From the NCBI RefSeq assembly GCF_032854445.1, contig NC_088305.1, forward strand, positions 29,908,628-29,972,627: DNA of 64,000 nucleotides. Direction: 5' to 3'. The notes beneath the pieces were generated by a model. That model saw nothing but the letters and a program-made list of their open reading frames with translations, was not told where the DNA came from and did no database searches. Origin of the DNA: Liolophura sinensis (lineage: Eukaryota > Mollusca > Polyplacophora > Chitonida > Chitonidae). The position numbers were made by a program, and so were the translations under genes. Below, in pieces: positions 58,801-64,000 of the stretch; the stretch's first letter is position 1; each line of letters starts with the position of its first letter.

Positions 58801-61059
58801 GGGGTCTGTAGGGTTACACTTCGCCTGAGAGCCGTTAATAACTAAGGGTTCTGTAGGGTTACACTTCGTCTGCCAGCTGTTGATAACTAAGGGGTCTGTA
58901 GGGTTACACCTCGTCTGTCAGCTATTGATACCTAAGGGGTCTGTAGGGTTACACCTCATCTGCCTGCTCTTGATAACTAAGGGGTCTGTAGGGTTACACT
59001 TCATCTGTCAGCTATTGATAACTAAGGGGTCTGTAGGATTACATGTCGTCTATCAGCTATTAATACCTAAGGGGTCTGTAGGGTTACACCTCGTCTGTCA
59101 GCTGCTGATACCTAAGGGGTCTGTAGCGTTACACCTCATCTGTCAGTTCATTAATATGTCACAGAACAGTTTTTCAGACTTTTTTTCAGCATGGATCGTA
59201 ATGAATTGAAACATGTTACATGGCTTCAGCATGAAAAAAGGTTACAGATCATGTTCAAGGCCTGGGCCGTTTTAGCTAATGGCAACAAATTTATGGTTTT
59301 TTCCTACTTCTGGACATTAAAGGTTTTCCAGTCCTATTTATGAAAATGGTTCAATGGATTAAGACCTTTGCATAGCTTCAATATGACAAGATAAAGATCA
59401 AATTTATGCCATTTTAGCCAGTGTAAACAAAATTATGGTAATATTTGTGGTCATGTTTTGGTCTTTCACACATTTTCCAACTTATTTAAATGGTTGGTTT
59501 TGGTGAATTGATACCGTCTTATTGCGTGGCATCACTTTAACAAGTTGCAAATCAAGTTCAAGTGCTGATCTGTTTTGTGCATTTTTCAACACAATTCTGA
59601 CCGATTTTGTACCTGAAGCTATTGTTCTGATGACTCAAAGGGGTAGGGAATGTATTGGTTTTTGCAGGACTCTCAGAATGCTTGTTTACATTTTTTTTTT
59701 TGTTAAAAAAAGACTTCAGCCAGGGACAAATTTAATCTTAACTCCTGAGTGGTATGTATGAACAAATACTCACTGAAAGGCAATCTATTAAAAGTACATT
59801 AAAGTACATGAAGTTGTTGAATATGAGCATTTTTAGATCAGCATTTGGATGTTGGATTTAAAGAGTGTGAAACAGTGATATATCAGACTGTTGAAGTTTG
59901 TGTTAAACCTATGAAGATTGCTGTGTGATCGTGAGGCTGGTGGACTGATACAGGTCAGGCTAAGTGAAAAGAGAGCCTCTGGAAACCATTGATGTGTCAG
60001 TGATGTGCACATAGTTTTGAAACTCTTGACAGATTGCTCAATTGATCAACGTATGAGATGAATACAAATCAAATGGTAGTGGAATGCTAGAAGCCTGCTA
60101 AAAGCCTGCTAAAAGCCTGCTACAAGCGCACTAGTAAGTCACAAGACACTAAGGACCTGTCTCTTGGTTGGTTCATGAACAGTGAACTGTTTAAGTGTTC
60201 CTTACACACTGGATCAGAAGACATCTTAGCAGAAAGGCTTTAAGTGTTCCTTACACCCTGGATCAGAAGACATCTTAGCAGAAAGGCTTTAAGTGTTCCT
60301 TACACACTGGATCAGAAGACATCTTAGCAGAAAGGCTTTAAGTGTTCCTTACACACTGGATCAGAAGACATCTTAGCAGAAAGGCTTTAAGCGTTCCTTA
60401 CACACTGGATCAGAAGACATCTTAGCAGAAAGGCTTTAAGTGTTCCTTACACACTGGATCAGAAGACATCTTAGCAGAAAGGCTTTAAGTGTTCCTTACA
60501 CACTGGATCAGAAGACATCTTAGCAGAAAGGCTTTATGTGTTCCTTACACACTGGATCAGAAGACATCTTAGCAGAAAGGCTTTAAGTGTTCCTTACACA
60601 CTGGATCAGAAGACATCTTAGCAGAAAGGCTTTAAGTGTTCCTTACACACTGGATCAGAAGACATCTTAGCAGAAAGGCTTTACATATTGTCTGCAAATG
60701 TGTCTTGGCTACAGTGGCCACGATATGGGTGAAATATTTGTTTATGTGGCGTTAAGCCATAATCATTCATTCATTCATTCATTCATTCTTGGCAACAGTT
60801 CTTTGTTTATTTAGTGGGAACAGTGATGTAGCTACACTGCAGTCTCTTCTTGTACTAAACCAAAATGTGCCGGTGAAAGTGAAACTTGTCAGAATATTCC
60901 TTTGTGAGACATTTTCCTGTACGTTATTCTTTTAAAGACGAGTTCAAATTCAGCATTTGGTGAAAATTAGAATAAATACCAGAAAATATTCTACTGATAC
61001 ATTGCATTTTCCTGATGTTTTCAGTTACAGATCTGCAGGTTTTGGCCACTAAAAAGAAA
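46733..61059 (+). CDS. SNX13: SNX13-type sorting nexin (PXA and RGS part), 16 coding exons, 3' end outside window
   Basis: Joined exons give 542 codons in one frame. The N-terminus (residues 6-40) is strongly hydrophobic, a membrane anchor. A PXA domain follows (about 95-285: VLEYAIRDYIKTWYRQVSEH, IDWLPYFTNRMVDDFASHIR, LLLPQSDFQNKPFRYIVR, SDPDYINQTIAWW), then NLSSLLFVKDVCEKR. An RGS domain follows (about 349-495: DDVINNNIALQYFI, GGQQYLFFYLNVEGYR, IIYDQYLSDKA, RIRVDDPAV, DEVQSRVYQIL). Order and spacing match SNX13, an ER, lipid-droplet and endosome tether whose RGS acts on G-alpha-s. SNX14 and SNX25 share the layout but match less well in the blocks I can compare from memory. The PX and nexin-C domains must lie to the right. 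An acceptor directly before the ATG implies an upstream 5' UTR exon. Confidence 0.93.
47509..47608 (+). CDS. SNX13: SNX13 coding exon 2 (residues 34-67)
   Basis: Completes Gly, then GCTIAYHYGKQKSLQIL and YTRLEGPHPGIDK, the link from the membrane anchor to the PXA domain. Donor GTACGT, phase 0. Confidence 0.88.
48279..48368 (+). CDS. SNX13: SNX13 coding exon 3 (residues 68-97)
   Basis: Reads ISEKLEKSTKSKNFDRRMTG then AATMDAILQE; the RRLTGAN-like motif just before the PXA domain is conserved in SNX13. Donor GTCAGT. Confidence 0.92.
48529..48738 (+). mobile_element. SINE-A, diverged full-length copy
   Basis: GGGGCCTCTGTGGGTGAAGT head, CAGTGACCCAGG, GTTTCCTCTCACCATAATGG and ACCAGTCAAGTAAATAAATA. 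Confidence 0.85.
48935..49056 (+). CDS. SNX13: SNX13 coding exon 4 (residues 98-137)
   Basis: Start of PXA: VLEYAIRDYIKTWYRQVSEH; ends QQVVIMFAHR in phase 2 at GTAAAT. The exon end and donor are repeated in the following array. Confidence 0.94.
49057..49465 (+). repeat. Exon-derived array: 10 copies of SNX13 exon 4 end with donor
   Basis: ATTGTCATCATGTTTGCTCA then CAG and GTAAAC repeats the exon's last bases plus donor. Decoy donors begin at 49091, 49125, 49180, 49221, 49262, 49296, 49330, 49368, 49402 and 49436; the usual spacing is 34, with 38, 41 and 55 variants, so frame is not kept. Confidence 0.94.
49518..49630 (+). CDS. SNX13: SNX13 coding exon 5 (residues 138-175)
   Basis: PXA core, IDWLPYFTNRMVDDFASHIR; donor GTAAAC, phase 1. 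Confidence 0.94.
49650..49905 (+). repeat. 26-nt minisatellite with donor-like CAG-GTAAAT, SNX13 intron 5
   Basis: Unit GAGTTGACTGCAGGTAAATG plus TTGTTT, about 6 clean copies after two diverged ones near 49655 and 49745. It begins about 25 bases beyond the exon 5 donor and seems to come from intron sequence. Confidence 0.9.
50448..50546 (+). CDS. SNX13: SNX13 coding exon 6 (residues 176-208)
   Basis: Reads EEKDEESFFFDLELEMENSV then CRDLISTSAEDER; phase 1 in and out, donor GTAAGT. Confidence 0.93.
50688..50748 (+). mobile_element. tRNA-derived element
   Basis: GTGGCCTAATGGTTAGAGCG (A-box-like), then CTTAAAGTCGGAAAACC and GAGATCAATC. Looks like a tRNA gene head, but lacks good acceptor pairing and is followed by ACATACATAC repeats. 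Confidence 0.55.
51010..51055 (-). mobile_element. SINE-A small fragment
   Basis: Reversed CCGTACTCAAGAATATTTCA followed by CTGACACAACAGTGGC. Confidence 0.65.
51365..51515 (-). mobile_element. SINE-A head half
   Basis: Reversed GGGGGGAACCCACAACCATC, GTTGCTGCCAGACCTTCCCA and the head ACTCAGGCACAGAGGCCC. Confidence 0.82.
51615..51703 (+). CDS. SNX13: SNX13 coding exon 7 (residues 209-238)
   Basis: Reads QYLQDLSEVLLFLLLPQSDF then QNKPFRYIVR, a PXA signature. Donor GTGCGT, phase 0. Confidence 0.94.
52323..52406 (+). CDS. SNX13: SNX13 coding exon 8 (residues 239-266)
   Basis: Reads EVLVNGIFIPTIDLASDPDY then INQTIAWW, the end of the PXA core. Donor GTAAGT, phase 0. Confidence 0.94.
52590..52785 (+). 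repeat. Dispersed repeat D1, copy 2 (SNX13 intron 8)
   Basis: Same order of blocks as 24230-24440 (TTTCAGAAGCA, CTTTTGATGC, AATCAAAC, GATGAATCAGCC). Element type unknown. Confidence 0.65.
53238..53379 (+). CDS. SNX13: SNX13 coding exon 9 (residues 267-313)
   Basis: Reads CKETSFSNETFMSVLKTTEN and ends SKDSGGDD. Donor GTTAGG is weak, but phase and homology continue exactly into the next exon. Confidence 0.9.
54158..54261 (+). CDS. SNX13: SNX13 coding exon 10 (residues 314-348)
   Basis: Reads DTVIKQNLSSLLFVKDVCEK then RTKRLQEGPDDADND, matching the NSLLFVKKVC segment of SNX13 before RGS. Donor GTGAGT. Confidence 0.93.
54637..54690 (+). mobile_element. SINE-B fragment
   Basis: Repeated GAGTGAGTGAGTG followed by ATTGGGGTTTTAAGTTGTAGG. 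Confidence 0.55.
54815..54914 (+). CDS. SNX13: SNX13 coding exon 11 (residues 349-381)
   Basis: Reads DPEFCRVMSAGSHLF and SLDDVINNNIALQYFI; start of the RGS fold. Donor GTAAGA, phase 1. Confidence 0.92.
55318..55373 (+). CDS. SNX13: SNX13 coding exon 12 (residues 382-400)
   Basis: A 56-nt exon, EFLSSRGGQQYLFFYLNVE, matching the RGS helix with GGQAHLFFW-like sequence. Donor GTAAGG, phase 0. Confidence 0.92.
55953..56090 (+). CDS. SNX13: SNX13 coding exon 13 (residues 401-446)
   Basis: Reads GYRTAAEQQIVIAQEEKKK and LASIIYDQYLSDK. The donor GTATTT is the first base run of a minus-oriented SINE tail. Confidence 0.93.
56091..56218 (-). mobile_element. SINE-A starting at the SNX13 exon 13 donor
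   Basis: GTATTTATTTATTTATTTGG is both donor and reversed SINE tail, followed by TTTCATGCCAGATTCAAGAA and GCCAGAAGTATGGTGAC. Confidence 0.82.
56338..56434 (+). mobile_element. SINE-A 3' fragment, diverged
   Basis: TTTCCTCCACCCATAAACC, TATAAGTGAAAAATG and ACACCAATCAAAGAAATAAA, opposite in orientation to its neighbours. Confidence 0.65.
56490..56745 (-). mobile_element. SINE-A, full length
   Basis: Reversed TTTATTTATTTGATTGGTGT, GAGCCCGGGGGAAACCCACG, GAACTCACAGCGACTGCATT and head CTAACCGACTGAGCCACGG. Confidence 0.93.
56965..57069 (+). CDS. SNX13: SNX13 coding exon 14 (residues 447-481)
   Basis: Reads ATERIRVDDPAVRRTHQQIK and ends EDVFDEVQSR; end of the RGS domain. Donor GTAAGT, phase 0. Confidence 0.93.
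57484..58431 (+). repeat. Exon-derived array: 24 decoy acceptors of SNX13 exon 15
   Basis: A 39-nt unit (GATGTTGTAGGTGTACCAGA plus AGAGATAGCTTTGCAATTT) repeats 24 times and runs without a break into the true acceptor and first bases of exon 15 (GTTTTAG, GTGTACCAGA). The unit therefore contains the acceptor and the first 10 exon bases. Any decoy used in the correct phase meets a stop, usually after VYQKR. A 329-codon ORF in another frame is a by-product of the 39-nt period. Confidence 0.95.
58432..58579 (+). CDS. SNX13: SNX13 coding exon 15 (residues 482-530)
   Basis: Reads VYQILHGEKYYEAFLQSSQY then IKLLYDLNLLP and an acidic end; matches the last RGS helices. Its acceptor GTTTTAG is the last of 25 near-identical junctions. 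Donor GTAAGT, phase 1. Confidence 0.92.
58600..59150 (+). repeat. 45-nt minisatellite, 12 copies, just after SNX13 exon 15
   Basis: TAACTAAGGGGTCTGTAGGG recurs every 45 bases from about 58617 to 59114. It starts about 20 bases past the exon 15 donor and shows no exon sequence. Confidence 0.95.
59151..60189 (+). other. SNX13 intron 15 unique part
   Basis: Only short ORFs and no known repeat between the 45-nt and 49-nt arrays. Confidence 0.5.
60190..60685 (+). repeat. 49-nt minisatellite, 10 copies
   Basis: Unit TTTAAGTGTTCCTTACACAC then TGGATCAGAAGACATCTTAG and CAGAAAGGC; copies are almost identical, suggesting recent expansion. Confidence 0.96.
60690..60790 (+). mobile_element. SINE tail of a third type (GTGGCGTTAAGCC, CATTCATTC)
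   Basis: TATGGGTGAAATATTTGTTT, GTGGCGTTAAGCCATAATC and then (ATTC)n, the ending of a second tRNA-type SINE family seen in molluscs (from memory). Confidence 0.5.
61025..61059 (+). CDS. SNX13: SNX13 coding exon 16, 35-nt microexon (residues 531-542)
   Basis: TGTTTTCAG acceptor, GTAAGT donor, and phases (1 in, 0 out) that fit exactly, encoding VTDLQVLATKKK. It falls in the variable linker before PX, so homology cannot confirm it. Confidence 0.6.
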
Positions 61060-61439
61060 GTAAGTAGCAGGAATAAAAAGACATCTCAGAAGAGAGTGGT
61101 CTGAAGTGGAAATTTTAATGGTATTTTTCTCTTTCAGTTTTGTGTCTGTGGCAAGTTGATGGAAGAAAACATAATATTGCTTTTAACCTTTTTCTCAACA
61201 GCTTTCTGTCTTTCAGAGGCCATGACTTTGCCAAAGCTTTTTGACTTCGCAGCTGTCTGCAAACATGATTTATCTTTTTAGCACTTTTTGCCAAATCGGA
61301 GAGATTTCTTATAATCTTTTGTCGGTTAAGCAGAATCTTGCATTTTCTTGTCATTGAAGGACAAATGGGTATTTGTTTGTCATTTAATAACAATCTTGCA
61401 TTCTCCTTATTTTTTTGGCGAATGAGCCATATTTGGTGT

Positions 61440-61705
61440 TATGTAGTGAGAGGCTTGCTGTTTTGTTCTTTGTTTTAATGACACGCTTGCATTTTTGTTA
61501 ATGACAAGCTTGCATTTTTTGTTACTTAATGACAAGCTCAAATTCTTTGTTAGGCAATGACAAGCTGCATTTTTATTTATTGAAGAGCTTGTATACTTTG
61601 TTATTTGATGATAAGCTTGCATTTTTTTATTTATTGAAGAGCTTGCATTTTTATTATTTAATGTCAAGCTTGCATTTTTTTTTAAGTTAATGACATGCTT
61701 GCATT
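61440..61705. repeat. Degenerate GACAAGCTTGCATTTTT repeat, about 8 units
   Basis: Units of 25-40 bases with TTAATGACAAGCTTGCATTT; variants include ATTGAAGAGCTTG. Confidence 0.8.
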
Positions 61706-62654
61706 GATTTCTGTCTGCTGATCTGTGATGTACTCCCTTTGTTCTTTGGCTTAGATTTCTCAAGCAAGGCAAGTACAGCTTCTGTTTATTCTCTTGAGTT
61801 CAGACACCGCACGGTCTGTGTTACAGTTGTTTCCCCTTGATTTTTCCTCGCCTGCATAATGATGCATGTCTCTTCTCATGCCAGTAATCTGAGTGCTAAG
61901 CGATCCTGCATTCTAAGGCTATCTTGGGATTAGCTTATACAGGATTCCCACATGCCTGGAAAACATGGAAGAAAAGCCTGGAAATAGCTGGATAACATGG
62001 TCAAATCCCAGTTCCTGCCAATAATTTTAGAGTTTTGGTTGCAGGTCTGGAATATCAGTGATATAATAACAAAAATTCGCTTGAGTTCCTAGTCATATAG
62101 TCATTGCGAAATGTATTTATCAAAATTTCCTTTAAAACGGAAATTGTGGAAAAAATTCTTCACGGATGATGAACCACTAAGCTTTGTTTAAAAAATGCGT
62201 TGATCAAAGCATCTGTCAAAAGGAAATTTTTTTTAATGGAAAGAAATGATTTGCAAGTGGGAACCCTGCCATAAATGTTCCAAAATAGTTAATTCTTCAG
62301 CATTTACAGAATTCACTGCATGTTAGTTGCATGCTGACTTTTGTTTTTACTAGTCATCAATGTAATTTTTTATTTTTTTTGTGTAGTTATTCTAATTCTT
62401 CAACCTTTTCACCCACCACGACAAGCAATATTTTTTGAAACATTCTGACAACTATGGTGTGTAGAGCAATGATACGCACATTTTTTTTTATGGTGTTTGT
62501 ATCTTTACTGACACAAAGAAATCATTTTTAACGTCATTTTCATAGTAATTTTATGCATAAATTCCACTGAAAAAGGTGTTTTAGGGGTTGAAAAGGTTGA
62601 AGATTTACTGTAGTTATAATGTACTGAACATAAAGCAAGTATAAGTGGAAAGGC

Positions 62655-62800
62655 TAAAAGAACCTGCTGATGGTCGTGGGTTTTCCCCTGGGTTTCTGTC
62701 CGGTTTCCTCCCACCATAATGTTGACTGCCGTTGTAAAAGTGAATTATTTTTGGGTATGGCATGAAACACCTATCAAATAAATAAATAAATAAATGAATG
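62655..62800 (+). mobile_element. SINE-A, 5'-truncated
   Basis: GATGGTCGTGGGTTTTCCCC, GTTTCCTCCCACCATAATG and AACACCTATCAAATAAATAA. Confidence 0.9.
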
Positions 62801-64000
62801 AATATGAAACTTTGTAGCTGGAGCAAATGAGTACCTGTGTCTACAGGAATATGTTTTCTGGGCACTTAATATTTGCTCAGAAAATAGATGTATGTGTGGG
62901 TGAGCCTACATGTAAATTAATACTCATAGTTTTAGTTCTTGCATTTTCCTAATAGCTAGATTAGAAATACATGCAGTGCGTATGGGGCCTTGATACAAAC
63001 AGGATCCTATTAAAAAGCCATTTTAGCACTGGATATCTTACAAAAAAAAGGAAAGTTTTTCCTCGGGTATAATGACTCTTATAGGAAAATATGATATCAC
63101 TATAATTTTTAACTCCTATGAAAAGAGTAGTGCATGCTTTTTCAAAATGTTTTTGTATGACGCAGACTATGCAGTTTTGACTGTGCACAGGTAACAAAAG
63201 GTTGAAAAGTTTGTGTTTGAATGTGATCTTCAACAAATGAAAGAAGCAAGTGGATTTGATACATTCTGTGATGTCATGCTTGGTGTCCTTGACATAACAT
63301 TACAATAAGGCAGCATGTTAGGGTTAAGACCATCCTGCCGCACATATGCGTGCATTTGGAATCAAACTCTCCAGCAAGGAATTGTTACCAATTATAACCT
63401 CTTCCATTATTCATGGAAAACTCTTATTCTTTTTGCTTATACTTGCATATTATTCAAGATATTAAAACTAACTGTCTAATAATACATGGGTCACAAATCA
63501 ACTGTAGGAAATGAAACGATTGATGTCAAACTATTTACATATATTTCTTGTTCTCTTGCAGTTTTAGCTGTTGTCATTTGAAATCTAAGCCTTCTCACAT
63601 GAAATTATGCCACAGATTTTTGAGGGACAAGATTTGATTCGCGTTTAACTGATTGCGTGCTGTAGCAAAGGCTACACTGTATTATAAAAGGAAATGTCGT
63701 ATGTAGCTGGTATCAGCACCTTTGTATGATTTTAGTTTAAACCCTGACATTCATGTAAGATCATAGAGAGACTAAATTGGCTCTGTAGAACGGGATCCTT
63801 TTCTGGAAGAGCTTTACCAGTTCTGAAGAAAGTAGACTGAAAAGTTTATGAAACAATGCTAGAATCATGGTTCAAGAAAAATAAAATCTTTCAATGGCTG
63901 TGTCCTCAAGTGTCCTCAGCAAGCAAAAGCTTTGGTGTAAATATATATCGTGCAAATCTGGCATATTCCCAATGTCGAGCTGACATGGTGTCGAAAACCA

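Larger units (their letters stand above)
61060..64000 (+). other. SNX13 intron 16 and beyond
   Basis: Contains a degenerate TTAATGACAAGCTTGCATTT repeat (about 61440-61700) and one SINE-A. I found no exon matching the PX domain, so the next SNX13 exon is expected to the right of the window. Confidence 0.6.

Noticed and set aside
58600-59150. 45-nt array as a further exon-derived array
   Set aside because: I looked for exon 15 or donor sequence in the unit and found none; it is only adjacent to the exon.
61115-61772. Two minus-strand Lys/Asn-rich ORFs (92 and 121 codons)
   Set aside because: They read through AT-rich sequence and the GACAAGCTTGCATTT repeat on the antisense strand of an SNX13 intron; no known family.
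63561-63582. Alternative SNX13 exon after CTCTTGCAG
   Set aside because: Joined to exon 15 it reads VLAVVI and stops; there is no PX-domain similarity, so it is only a possible alternative end without support.

Overview
The window is animal nuclear DNA: genes split into short exons with GT-AG introns, AT-rich introns, no operons, many tRNA-derived SINEs and very many minisatellites. The dominant SINE (a head like a tRNA gene, a conserved core, and a tail ending in AATCAAATAAATAAA) and the TGAGTGAGTGCTTGGGGTTTA repeat are, from memory, of types common in molluscs and related lophotrochozoans. A marine mollusc or brachiopod-like animal is therefore the likely source; I cannot resolve the species.

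Layout. Positions 1-14.9 kb hold no gene I can support: tandem arrays (55-nt, 36-nt, 78-nt and other units), SINE fragments and, near its right end, the probable 3' flank or 3' UTR of the first gene. Positions 14960-30425 on the minus strand hold a complete 14-exon formimidoyltransferase-cyclodeaminase gene (FTCD, 540 codons), the bifunctional enzyme of histidine breakdown and folate one-carbon metabolism. About 305 bp away, head to head, a complete 11-exon plus-strand gene (30731-43173, 387 codons) encodes a TPR protein resembling the RPL4 assembly chaperone Acl4. The shared promoter region contains a palindromic CRE (TGACGTCA). After a 3.5 kb intergenic stretch, the plus-strand SNX13-type sorting nexin gene begins at 46733. 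Sixteen coding exons (542 codons) cover the N-terminal membrane segment, PXA and RGS domains; the PX and C-terminal nexin domains must lie beyond the right edge. All 41 exons were joined by reading-frame phase, and every junction is phase-consistent.

Most unusual feature. Several minisatellites in the three genes begin exactly at an exon edge and carry copies of that exon edge together with its splice site. FTCD exon 12 is followed by five further copies of its 3' end and 5' splice site, three reachable in frame. Exon 9 of the Acl4-like gene is unit one of an 11-unit, mostly 111-nt array in which every later copy has the same TGA. SNX13 exon 4 is followed by ten copies of its 3' end and donor. 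SNX13 exon 15 is preceded by 24 copies of its own acceptor plus the first 10 exon bases, and each decoy leads to a stop if used in phase. The last exon of the Acl4-like gene is also tandemly copied. The window thus shows repeated birth of arrays from exon-intron junctions, producing rows of decoy splice sites.
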